Source of the DNA: UBA6770 sp965661115
GTDB taxonomy: Bacteria > Bacteroidota > Bacteroidia > Flavobacteriales_G > Salibacteraceae
Length of the DNA: 10,522 nt
Assembly: GCA_965661115.1 (NCBI GenBank)
Contig: CBFICO010000086.1
Coordinates: forward strand, 1 to 10,522
Direction: 5' to 3'
The notes beneath the pieces were generated by a model. It worked only from the letters and a program-made list of their open reading frames with translations. It was not told where the DNA came from and did not search any database. The position numbers were made by a program, and so were the translations under genes. Every line of letters starts with the position of its first letter. The stretch's first letter is position 1. Shown here piece by piece: positions 1-7,379 of this stretch.

Positions 1-2531
1 GCTCCAGTTGAATTATTGGTAAAATTTACTTGATGGGGTTGGCAATTTACCGAATCGTCAACCGTAAAACTTGCAGTTGGGTTAGGATGGACTAAAATGC
101 TTGCCGTGTTGGTGTCGCTGCAGCCAAAACTAGAAGTAGCTATTAACGTTGCCGTATAGGTAACATTATTGGTTGTTGAATTTACGTATTGATGAGACGG
201 CGACGGCCCGAAGGTACTGTCTCCATCACCAAAATACCACTTATACGCCACTGCCCCAGTAATTGAGGGGAATTGAACATTTAACGGACTACACCCAGAG
301 TCTGGGAGTATTTGAAAAGTGAAAATTGGCTCAGGATAGACAACAACGTTCTGCACCGCGGTATCTACACAGCCGTTTGAGGAAGTGACCGTTAGCTTTA
401 CTTCGTAAACCTCAATAAACATGGTCTTATTGTCAAAAGTGTGACTTGGATTGGATGCATTGCTTGTATCGCCATCGTCAAAATCCCAATGATTTGAAAT
501 TCCACCTGAGCTGGTATTGGTAAAAGTAACATCAGAAGGTCCACACTTTGGGACAGCCGTGCTGGTGAATGAAGCATTTGGACCTGCATAAACCTGAACT
601 ACCTTTTGCAAGGTGTCAGAACACCCAAAAGCAGTATTGGCGTACAGTTTAACCGTGTATGAAACCGTTGAGGAGGTTGAGTTTACAAAACTGTGAGTGG
701 GACTGGTTTGGTGGGTTGTGTCTCCATCACCAAAATCCCAAACGTAATTTGAGGAAACCAGGGAGGCATTGGTGAAAGTAACTGCCAAAGGTGAACAACC
801 CATTGAATCGGACATGGTAAAAAGTGCTGTAGGCTTTGGTTCTACAACAACATTGAACGAATCTGTAGAGCTACAGAAAGCCGTGCTAGCAGTTAACTGC
901 AATTTGAAAGTACCGGAATTTGTGTAAGTATGCGTTGGGTTTTGAACGGTACTTGTTCCACCATCACCAAAACTCCACGCCCAAGAGGTTAATACATCAC
1001 CAGAAGGAACAACTGTATTGTCAGTAAACGAAGCAAGCACATCTTCGCATACATTTTTTGGGGTAAAATCTACAATTGGCGAACTGTACACGTTTACCCT
1101 TTCAGAAGAAGCGTCGGTACAACCATTTGCATGAGTTACCGTTAACGTTATGGTGTAATTACCTGTAGTATCATAAAAATGGCTTCCAGGATTAGCGTTT
1201 GTAGAAGTTGTTCCATCACCAAAATTCCACGCCAAACTTGCCGCATCAGCAGAATTCTCTGTAATTGCAACCAATAAAGAATCACAACCCTGATTTGGAT
1301 TTATGGTAAAAGAAGAAGTTGGAACTGCTAAAACGTGAACTTGTTTGCTTACTGTATCAGTACAGGCTTGTGAGCCATTGGTATTAAATACTGCCAGCTG
1401 AATCGTATAAGTTCCAGGAGTATTAAAGGTTCTATATTGATTCCACATTCCTCTTGTGCGCCACACACCGTCTCCAAAATTCCAGCGCGATTGATTAGCA
1501 GCGCCGGTTGTATTGTTGAAAAAACGAATGAGATTTCCTGCGCAAACCGTATCTACATCAGTTGTAAATGCTGCAACAGGTGGGTCTCCAATTACAATGG
1601 TTGTGGTTGTGGTATCCCTTCCGCATATATTACTATCCACCATGGTAATGGTGTAAGTACCTTTTCCCGGAAAATCTAGATTATAGGTTTGCGAAGGAGG
1701 ATTAGCAAAAGGTATCCATCCTCTTAACGAATCACCACCACCCCAATAATTACCAAAGTTCCAATATTCAAAACGCTGAGTAGTATTTCCTTCTGGGCGA
1801 CAGTTTAAATCTGATGTATTTAAAAAACCTACCTGTGTATCAGGATAACACAAAAAAGTAGCTGTTGGAGTAATAGCCGCATCGTCTCGCTCGTAGATAT
1901 TAATTGGACCAACAGAAGCAAACGAGGGAACCGTTGTGCAGAAGTTCTCTGCCTCTAATGTCACTTTGGTATTACAGTTTACCGTATTTCTTAAATATGT
2001 ATGCGATGTTGTTACCCCAGAGTCGTTACTTCCTTTTGTCACAATTGGAGATCCATCACCAAAGTTCCACCGAAAAGTGGTGTTTACCGAAGCATCTGTA
2101 CTGGTATTTATAAAATCTGCCGAACTAGGTGCACAAATAATAGCTGCACCCCCAGAACCTGCAGGCCTTGTAATACTTGCTTTAACGGGACGCTCAACTA
2201 CAAGCGTTCCGGTAATGGTACAACCTTTTCCCGGCTCGGAAAAAGTAACGGTGTAATTCTGTAAAGTTGCTGGGTAGGCATGTGAAATGGTTGCTGGAGG
2301 TACTAATGAAGCCCCAGAACTTGTGGTTCCATCTCCCCAGTTTATGGTGTAAGCACCAGTTGCTTGATTAGTTTGAATAAATAAAGTATAAGCCGTTCCG
2401 TTGCAATGCACCCACCGTGGAGTGGCGCTAGTATCCCCATTTCCATCAATAATTTGTGGACATTGAGCGTAAGAGTTGGCTTGTACAAAAACAAGTAAAT
2501 AACAGAGTATTATTTTAAGCCAACTCGCCAT
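1..2531 (-). CDS. Secreted multi-PKD-domain surface protein, 3' end beyond window (partial)
   Basis: The frame is open from an ATG at 2529-2531 to the left edge (843 full codons), so the C-terminus is missing. Residues 1-22 form a signal peptide: Lys6, a hydrophobic core and a likely signal peptidase I cut after SYA22, leaving Gln23-Cys24. The rest is a chain of PKD-like beta-sandwich modules. Their W-x-F-G-D-G hallmark or its equivalent starts at W65, W155, W257, W350, W435, W519, W598, W682 and W765, spaced 79-102 residues; a tenth module begins near residue 816. Module 3 (W257) has lost the GDG and carries an aromatic/Gly insertion; module 8 reads WDFDDGD. Modules 4-9 each have one Cys early and one near the end, a likely disulfide. 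PKD modules are known in extracellular adhesins and polymer-binding proteins. A surface or matrix role and type IX secretion are inferences; the C-terminal sorting domain that would support them is not visible. It appears to be transcribed alone from the promoter element at 2555-2562. Confidence 0.9.
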   Translation of the reverse strand, partial: MASWLKIILCYLLVFVQANSYAQCPQIIDGNGDTSATPRWVHCNGTAYTLFIQTNQATGAYTINWGDGTTSSGASLVPPATISHAYPATLQNYTVTFSEPGKGCTITGTLVVERPVKASITRPAGSGGAAIICAPSSADFINTSTDASVNTTFRWNFGDGSPIVTKGSNDSGVTTSHTYLRNTVNCNTKVTLEAENFCTTVPSFASVGPINIYERDDAAITPTATFLCYPDTQVGFLNTSDLNCRPEGNTTQRFEYWNFGNYWGGGDSLRGWIPFANPPSQTYNLDFPGKGTYTITMVDSNICGRDTTTTTIVIGDPPVAAFTTDVDTVCAGNLIRFFNNTTGAANQSRWNFGDGVWRTRGMWNQYRTFNTPGTYTIQLAVFNTNGSQACTDTVSKQVHVLAVPTSSFTINPNQGCDSLLVAITENSADAASLAWNFGDGTTSTNANPGSHFYDTTGNYTITLTVTHANGCTDASSERVNVYSSPIVDFTPKNVCEDVLASFTDNTVVPSGDVLTSWAWSFGDGGTSTVQNPTHTYTNSGTFKLQLTASTAFCSSTDSFNVVVEPKPTALFTMSDSMGCSPLAVTFTNASLVSSNYVWDFGDGDTTHQTSPTHSFVNSTSSTVSYTVKLYANTAFGCSDTLQKVVQVYAGPNASFTSTAVPKCGPSDVTFTNTSSGGISNHWDFDDGDTSNASNPSHTFDNKTMFIEVYEVKLTVTSSNGCVDTAVQNVVVYPEPIFTFQILPDSGCSPLNVQFPSITGAVAYKWYFGDGDSTFGPSPSHQYVNSTTNNVTYTATLIATSSFGCSDTNTASILVHPNPTASFTVDDSVNCQPHQVNFTNNSTG
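223..2069 (-). repeat. Dispersed 17-nt repeat encoding the PKD core motif
   Basis: Five near-identical 17-mers of plus-strand pattern ccatcaccaaaNNNcca lie at 223-239, 724-740, 961-977, 1213-1229 and 2053-2069. Read on the minus strand each encodes W-x-F-G-D-G inside a PKD module. The copies differ only at the three N positions. More diverged copies sit at the other modules (about 478-488 and 1470-1484). They mark tandem duplication of the module-coding unit or strong constraint on the motif, and are not a mobile element. Confidence 0.7.
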
Positions 2532-2554
2532 TTAGTGATTGAAAATTTTAGGGA

Positions 2555-2562
2555 CAAAGGTA
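2555..2562 (-). promoter_or_regulatory. Bacteroidota -7 element for the PKD gene
   Basis: The minus strand reads TACCTTTG, an exact match to the Bacteroidota -7 consensus TAnnTTTG, ending 23 nt before the PKD gene ATG. No clear TTG -33 element is present at the usual 17-23 nt; the closest is TCG at 2586-2588, 23 nt upstream. This is a good position for a housekeeping-sigma promoter giving a leader of about 15-20 nt. The start site was not measured. Confidence 0.55.
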
Positions 2563-2654
2563 CGTAATGTTCGACTTATAGGGATCGAATAATCATTAAC
2601 TTTTAGTAAATTAATAAACATAACTAAACGGTTAATAGTCAGCTTAACATCTAA

Positions 2655-3710
2655 TTATTTCACTCGAGTGTACCACATAGCTTTCAACATCCAATCTGGC
2701 AACGGTTTTTTAGGGTCTCGGTTTTTAAGATTTTTATACCAACCGAGCTTTTTCATGATGGGTAACTTGTGAGTTTCAACAAATTCAATGAGGGTTCCAT
2801 CTGGATCTTCGATGTATGAAAACCTTCCGGCAGCTTCGCCCATATCAAAACTGTTTGCACTATCCACAGTAAATGGAAATCCTCTAGAAGCACACAACTC
2901 CTTTAAATCATCCATTCCATTAATATCAAAACACAAATGGATATAGCCTCTATCTCCCCAATCTCTTCCTTCAAAAATTTTGCGTGGTTTTCTATCGTTT
3001 ACTACAATTAACTCAATTTCTGAAGGTCCCAACATTCTGCTAAATGCTCCAGAACGCGGTTTGCTATGTGTAAGCACTACCCTTTTGTAATTGTTTCCAG
3101 CGCCATTTAATCCTTTAAAATCTTCAAAGCCACCTTCTTTTTCCGCAACAATCTTATCGTAACCTAAAACATCGCGGTATAACGTTAATGCTTTGTCAAT
3201 GTCCGTCACGCCAATTGAGCATCCCATAGGCCCTGCGGTCATATCACCAGTATCACGGAATTTATAAGAATCCTGCACCATTTGGAACATATTTTCATAC
3301 GGATCCATAATATAAAACGTAGGATTTCCTTTTACATCTTCAGAAAGTTCAGTGAGGATGTTTACCCCCATTGCTGAATACTTTTCGTAAGTAGCTTTTA
3401 CGTCATATGTTCTGATTTTGCAAGCATTTAAACCAAGGTCACCCATTGCAATTTTAAAATCGGGCATTACGGGTGTTCTGCTGGTGTATTGCCAAATTTC
3501 GAAACCACCACCACTCTGGTTGTTTAACGATAAAATTGCATGTCGGCTTCGAACTTCATTTTGAGTGTAAGGCAACATGAGCGCCGCATCGGCCGCTTCT
3601 TCAAACACTTTAATATCCATTCCAAAATGTTTTCTGTACCATTCAAACGCTTCGTGAACATTTGGTATTCCAATTCCTATTTGTTGTATTCCACTAATTA
3701 CTACTCCCAT
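2655..3710 (-). CDS. Two-module VOC (glyoxalase/dioxygenase) superfamily protein
   Basis: This 351-residue cytoplasmic protein has no signal peptide. It consists of two VOC (vicinal oxygen chelate) modules, about residues 5-147 and 160-312, followed by a basic, Trp-rich C-terminal tail. Each module shows the usual opening (IGIGIPNVHEAFEWY; IGVTDIDKALTLY) and the closing DP-x-x-N or DPDG turn (DPYEN 136-140; DPDG 302-305). Aligned by eye to classical VOC metal positions, module 2 keeps E233, H258 and E309 but has Gly163 where the first-strand His is usual. Module 1 has Q10, E71, N95 and Q143 at the equivalent places. A single metal site in module 2 is therefore likely. VOC enzymes include glyoxalases, extradiol dioxygenases, epimerases and resistance proteins, so the reaction cannot be assigned. 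The start lies 4 nt after the SDR stop codon, indicating co-transcription and probably translational coupling; a shared pathway with the SDR is an inference. Confidence 0.88.
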   Translation of the reverse strand: MGVVISGIQQIGIGIPNVHEAFEWYRKHFGMDIKVFEEAADAALMLPYTQNEVRSRHAILSLNNQSGGGFEIWQYTSRTPVMPDFKIAMGDLGLNACKIRTYDVKATYEKYSAMGVNILTELSEDVKGNPTFYIMDPYENMFQMVQDSYKFRDTGDMTAGPMGCSIGVTDIDKALTLYRDVLGYDKIVAEKEGGFEDFKGLNGAGNNYKRVVLTHSKPRSGAFSRMLGPSEIELIVVNDRKPRKIFEGRDWGDRGYIHLCFDINGMDDLKELCASRGFPFTVDSANSFDMGEAAGRFSYIEDPDGTLIEFVETHKLPIMKKLGWYKNLKNRDPKKPLPDWMLKAMWYTRVK

Positions 3711-3714
3711 AATG

Positions 3715-4512
3715 CTATGTAGGACTTATTTTATTTACAATTCTATAGTATAACCATGGAGCAAAACGTCTGATGTAAACCAACATCAATTCTTTTCCTC
3801 CAACTAAAATTTCTTTTTTACCAGAAACTAAACCTTTGGTGATTTTTTTGGCAGCAATGGTTGGACTTATTCCTTCATCTAATCCCTTATCCATTTTCTG
3901 AGTGCTCACTCCTTTTCCATCTAAAGCATGTTTAGATATTTCGGTGCGAACCCTACCAGGAATGATAATACTTACCCCAATGTTGTACGGTAGTAATTCT
4001 GTCCGTAACGATTCAAAATAACCTTGAACTGCATGTTTGCTTGCCGAATAAGTAGTGCGAAGTGGAAAACCAAATTTTCCAGCAATGCTTGAAGTTACTG
4101 CTAACTGACCAACTTTCTGAGCAACCAATAAAGGCAACACTTTTTTCGTGAGATAAATTGATCCAAAGTAATTTACCTGCATCAAATTTCTTTCAACTTC
4201 GTATTCGGTTTCAAGCGCAATGGAGCGCTGACTAATTCCACTATTATTTACCAGTAAATCGATTTTTGAAAATGTATCGGAAAACAATTCGAAAGCTTTA
4301 TCAATCTGATCTTCTTTTCCTAAATCTACTGGTATTACCATAGTTTGAGAAGCACCGAGCTCAGCACACTTGGCAGCAACTTTATTTAGCGCTTCTTCTT
4401 TTCGCGCCGAAAGCACCAACACAGCTTTTTGCTTAGCCAATTCATAACAAAGCGCCTCTCCAATTCCTGAAGACGCACCCGTTATCCAACATATCTTTCC
4501 TTTAAAATGCAT
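3715..4512 (-). CDS. Classical short-chain dehydrogenase/reductase (SDR)
   Basis: This 265-residue NAD(P)-dependent oxidoreductase has a Rossmann fold and the full set of classical SDR motifs: the TGASSGIG nucleotide-binding loop (11-18), NNSG (89-92), Asn114, Ser142, the YSASK catalytic pair Tyr155/Lys159 with the normal 13-residue Ser-Tyr spacing, and PG (185-186). The C-terminal portion ends in a hydrophobic, aromatic segment (MLVYIRRFAPWLYYRIV) that could form a membrane-contacting helix, as in DHRS7-like SDRs. I chose the ATG at 4510-4512 over the ATG at 4534-4536. The later start leaves 1 nt after the upstream stop, while the earlier one would overlap the upstream gene by 23 nt and add eight residues before the usual F-K-G-K beginning. 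It is the middle gene of a three-gene operon. The fold and catalysis are well supported; the substrate is unknown. Confidence 0.92.
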   Translation of the reverse strand: MHFKGKICWITGASSGIGEALCYELAKQKAVLVLSARKEEALNKVAAKCAELGASQTMVIPVDLGKEDQIDKAFELFSDTFSKIDLLVNNSGISQRSIALETEYEVERNLMQVNYFGSIYLTKKVLPLLVAQKVGQLAVTSSIAGKFGFPLRTTYSASKHAVQGYFESLRTELLPYNIGVSIIIPGRVRTEISKHALDGKGVSTQKMDKGLDEGISPTIAAKKITKGLVSGKKEILVGGKELMLVYIRRFAPWLYYRIVNKISPT

Positions 4513-4513
4513 C

Positions 4514-4846
4514 CTAGTCTTTGCGACCAAATACAAAAGTTTCTACATGCAAAATTGAAGCAGGATTACCATGACCTGAAGCAGAGGACGAAATCATCGT
4601 ATATCCTTCTTTTTCTAATCGATTAAACACATCAACCAATTTGTTTGAATTGTGTTCGTTGTGGTAAGAATCTAACTTCTCAACCGGAATACTTTCTGAC
4701 TTCCCGTTACCATATGAAATTATGATTTCTCCATTTTTTGCAATGGGCTCGTAAATCTTAACTAACACATAATTAGTCTCTTGAGCAGAGGTATGAAACA
4801 TGCACAAGGCAAATGCAGTAATGAATAAAAGTTTTACGGTTTTCAT
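4514..4846 (-). CDS. Small secreted protein, DUF4177-like C-terminus
   Basis: This 110-residue protein has a clear signal peptide: KTVK, a hydrophobic stretch at 6-17 and a likely cut after TSA21. Cys15 lies in the hydrophobic core without a proper lipobox, so a soluble periplasmic or secreted protein is more likely than a lipoprotein. The mature part is about 89 residues, with a strand-rich first half (NYVLVKIYE, GEIIISYGNGK) and a segment LVDVFNRLEKEGYTMISSS followed by HVETFVFGRK. That last pattern recalls the helix-EGW-strand-strand layout of DUF4177-like small domains, but this is a by-eye resemblance only. It is the first gene of the operon with the SDR and VOC genes and starts 23 nt downstream of the promoter element. 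Its function is unknown. Confidence 0.75.
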   Translation of the reverse strand: MKTVKLLFITAFALCMFHTSAQETNYVLVKIYEPIAKNGEIIISYGNGKSESIPVEKLDSYHNEHNSNKLVDVFNRLEKEGYTMISSSASGHGNPASILHVETFVFGRKD

Positions 4847-4869
4847 TTGAATTTATATTGAAAGAAAAT

Positions 4870-4897
4870 CAAAAATAAGAATATCTAAAAACTGCAA
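4870..4897 (-). promoter_or_regulatory. Promoter of the secreted protein-SDR-VOC operon
   Basis: The minus strand shows TTG (4895-4897), 17 nt of spacer, then TATTTTTG (4870-4877). This fits the Bacteroidota consensus TTG-N17-23-TAnnTTTG exactly. It ends 23 nt before the ATG at 4846, the same distance as the element in front of the PKD gene. Transcription is expected to begin near 4862-4866. No operator palindrome was obvious nearby. Confidence 0.65.
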
Positions 4898-4973
4898 TCA
4901 CGCTAAGAGTAAGTTGGTGAAAACTTATGGATTTATAAAGTAAAAATACCCAGAAGCAAGTAGCTTATTTGCC

Positions 4974-5002
4974 TTGCTAGATAATCATTTCGATTAGTTT
5001 TG
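4974..5002 (+). promoter_or_regulatory. Promoter of the RND/MMPL transporter gene
   Basis: The plus strand shows TTG (4974-4976), an 18-nt spacer and TAGTTTTG (4995-5002), an exact fit to the Bacteroidota promoter consensus. Only 16 nt separate it from the ATG at 5019, so the predicted leader is about 10 nt and leaves almost no space for a ribosome-binding site. It is divergent from the operon promoter at 4870-4897; the two -33 elements lie about 76 nt apart. Confidence 0.65.
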
Positions 5003-5018
5003 CAGGCCTAATTTGTTT

Positions 5019-7322
5019 ATGTTTAATCATAAGTTAAGAAAAACCCTATCTATTGTAGTCCTATTTTGTGTTGGACTAATAACACTGGCAGCTTTAACCA
5101 TATTGCCCGGTGTTAAATTTGATTACAAATTCGAAAAATTCTTACCTCCTTCTGATGAAGATTTACAGTTTTATTGGGAGCACGTTGAGCGCTTTGAATC
5201 GGACAACGATTTTCTTCTAGTTGGAATCAATAACAAAGAAGGTATTTTTAAGCAAGACTTTTTAACCAAACTTGATAGTCTGACCAAAACACTTGAAAAT
5301 CGAGATTACATATCCAAAGTTGCATCACCAACCAACATCAACAATCCCGTAATTGGACCGTTGGGAGTTATAAAGAGCGCGTACATTCATATAAACCAGC
5401 CAGAACTATACCAAAAAGACTCCTTAAGGATATATGAATCGCCAGGTTTAAATGGCTCATTGTTTTCTGATGACGCAAAAAAAGTAAGTCTCTTTTTAAA
5501 GATTGCCCCTTCTGATGACAGAAAAGAAAACGATAAGCGGGTTAAGGATTTAGAGCAGGTTATAGAAGACTTTAATTTTAACGAAGCCCATGTTGCTGGT
5601 AAAATTAAGGGAGCCTATTACTTCATCCAAAAAATGGAATTTGAACTCATTCTGTTCATGTCCATTACCTGCTTGCTTCTAGTTACGTTTTTATACGTTT
5701 CGTTCAGGTCTTTCTGGGGTGTTTGGGTACCAATGGCTGTGGTTGGAATTACCATTTTGTGGATGGTAGCATTTATGAACTTGATAGGAAAACCAATCAA
5801 CTTTATGACAACCCTATTACCTACCATTCTATTTGTTGTCTGTATTTCCAACGTGGTGCATATAGTTGAAAAATACCTTGATGAACTCCGCAAGAAAAAA
5901 CCAAAATTGGAAGCTTTAGGAACTGCTTTTAAAGAAATAGGATTAGCCACCTTCTTTACCGCCTTTACAACAGCAGTTGGATTCCTTTCGCTTTTTACCG
6001 CAATGATTGTCCCAATTAAAGAGTTTGGTTGGATTACAGCTATTGGGGTTTACGTTGCTTTCTTCTTGTCTTTTTCGCTGTTACCAGCACTACTCTATCT
6101 TTTAAAAGCACCTAAGGTAAAAGGAGAACATGGAGACGACTCTTTCTGGACGCTAAAATTGCACCGTCTGTTTTTATGGTTGGTTCCGCAACGCCAAAAA
6201 ATCTTTTTAGCTGTATTGGCAATAATGTGTGTATCCTTTGTGGGGATTCACGAATTAGAATTCAATAACAAGTTCCTTGAAGATTACGCTAGCGGTGAAG
6301 AAATGAGAGAAGATTACCGCTTCTTTGAAGATAATTTCTCTGGTTTTAGACCTTTTGAAATGGCCATAAGCCTTAAGGATACTAACCGTTCATTTTTTGA
6401 TACAGAAGTAATCAATGAAATAGATAAGATAGAAAAAGGTATTGTTGAAGTTTTTGGGGCTGGGTTTATTGTATCACCTAACACCTTTATTAAAGGTACT
6501 AGAAGAGCCATTAAAGGAGGTAAGAACGAAGAATACAAACTACCTGAATCGGAGCGAGAACTAAAGAAAATCAAGCGTTCTATTCGCCGTTTACCTAGAG
6601 TGAATTTAAGAAGCTACGTTGCAGATAATGAGTATCAAGGCCGACTAAATGCAAAGGTTAAAGATGGCGGTGGCAAGCAAATGCGTGTTCTAAACAAACA
6701 GTTTAAAGAATACATGCAAACCAATCTAAACCACGAATTGATAGAATACAGAATTACGGGAATGCCATTTTTGGTGGATAAAACCAACGAGTTTTTGGCC
6801 AGTAATATCGTTTACAGCTTGACCATTGCTTTTATCATAATTGCCATAATTATGGGTATTTTATTTCAATCGTTTAGGATGATTGTAATTGCCATTTTAC
6901 CAAACTTGTTGCCGTTGGTTGTAATTGCTGGTTTAATGGGCTTAGCTGGTATCAACATTAAAATTTCAACATCAATAATATTTGCCATTGCGTTCGGTAT
7001 TGCGGTAGATGACACCATACACTTTATGAGTAAGCTAAGGATTGAGCTCAACAAAGGAAAGAGTATGGTTTACGCGTTAAAAAGGACCTATCTCTCAACT
7101 GGAAAGGCAATAATTGTCACCAGCCTTATTTTGTGTAGCGGCTTTCTAATTCTTGTAGGTTCTGCTATCTCTAGTACTTTTTATATTGGACTTTTAGTTA
7201 GTCTCACTCTGCTGTTTGCCGTGCTGAGTGACCTTTTCTTTTTACCAGTTTTAATACTCTTGTTTTTTCAAGAACCCAAAAAGAAAAGACGACTATTTGG
7301 TAAAAAAAGGAAAACTGAATAA
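5019..7322 (+). CDS. RND/MMPL-family inner-membrane transporter
   Basis: This 767-residue integral membrane protein has the duplicated RND layout: TM1 (about 8-30), a periplasmic domain (30-208), TM2-TM6 (209-363), TM7 (396-413), a second periplasmic domain (413-595) and TM8-TM12 (597-749), ending in a very basic cytoplasmic tail (KKKRRLFGKKRK). The second-half TM10 carries the acidic pair in GIAVDDTIHF (Asp664-Asp665), which relays protons in RND and MMPL carriers. The matching first-half site reads CISNVVHIVEKY, with Ser-Asn instead of acidic residues. Its length and single-chain build resemble MMPL/HpnN/SSD-type lipid or hydrophobe exporters rather than roughly 1000-residue drug pumps of the AcrB type. 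No membrane-fusion or outer-membrane partner is encoded nearby. I use the ATG at 5019; an in-frame TTG at 5013 would add two residues but lies closer still to the promoter. A lipoprotein gene follows after 57 nt. The substrate is unknown. Confidence 0.9.
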   Translation: MFNHKLRKTLSIVVLFCVGLITLAALTILPGVKFDYKFEKFLPPSDEDLQFYWEHVERFESDNDFLLVGINNKEGIFKQDFLTKLDSLTKTLENRDYISKVASPTNINNPVIGPLGVIKSAYIHINQPELYQKDSLRIYESPGLNGSLFSDDAKKVSLFLKIAPSDDRKENDKRVKDLEQVIEDFNFNEAHVAGKIKGAYYFIQKMEFELILFMSITCLLLVTFLYVSFRSFWGVWVPMAVVGITILWMVAFMNLIGKPINFMTTLLPTILFVVCISNVVHIVEKYLDELRKKKPKLEALGTAFKEIGLATFFTAFTTAVGFLSLFTAMIVPIKEFGWITAIGVYVAFFLSFSLLPALLYLLKAPKVKGEHGDDSFWTLKLHRLFLWLVPQRQKIFLAVLAIMCVSFVGIHELEFNNKFLEDYASGEEMREDYRFFEDNFSGFRPFEMAISLKDTNRSFFDTEVINEIDKIEKGIVEVFGAGFIVSPNTFIKGTRRAIKGGKNEEYKLPESERELKKIKRSIRRLPRVNLRSYVADNEYQGRLNAKVKDGGGKQMRVLNKQFKEYMQTNLNHELIEYRITGMPFLVDKTNEFLASNIVYSLTIAFIIIAIIMGILFQSFRMIVIAILPNLLPLVVIAGLMGLAGINIKISTSIIFAIAFGIAVDDTIHFMSKLRIELNKGKSMVYALKRTYLSTGKAIIVTSLILCSGFLILVGSAISSTFYIGLLVSLTLLFAVLSDLFFLPVLILLFFQEPKKKRRLFGKKRKTE

Positions 7323-7379
7323 CTTTGGCATTGAAATTGGTATTTCGAACAAAACGTATAACATTATAAAGTAAAAACT

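Noticed and set aside
398..589. Short minus-strand ORF inside the PKD gene
   Set aside because: It lies on the same strand in another frame of the continuous PKD-coding frame, has no domain pattern and no start context, so it is a shadow.
1437..2264. Several plus-strand ORFs of 69-106 residues opposite the PKD gene
   Set aside because: They are antisense to a clear secreted multi-domain protein and their composition follows its codons; no signal peptide or motif of their own.
2623..2650. Small inverted repeat (gttaa...ttaac) downstream of the VOC gene as a terminator
   Set aside because: The stem is only 5 AT-rich base pairs with a large loop and no T-tract on the minus strand.
2661..2670. 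10-bp palindrome cactcgagtg at the end of the VOC gene
   Set aside because: It is a perfect but isolated palindrome within coding sequence, with no second copy at a promoter, so it is probably chance.
2655..3710. Annotation as 4-hydroxyphenylpyruvate dioxygenase (hppD)
   Set aside because: The length and two-module layout are similar, but the His-His-Glu metal set and the characteristic C-terminal HPPD sequence are not seen.
5618..7054. Three minus-strand ORFs antisense to the RND transporter gene
   Set aside because: They mirror the transmembrane-coding stretches of the transporter; the sense frame has complete RND architecture.
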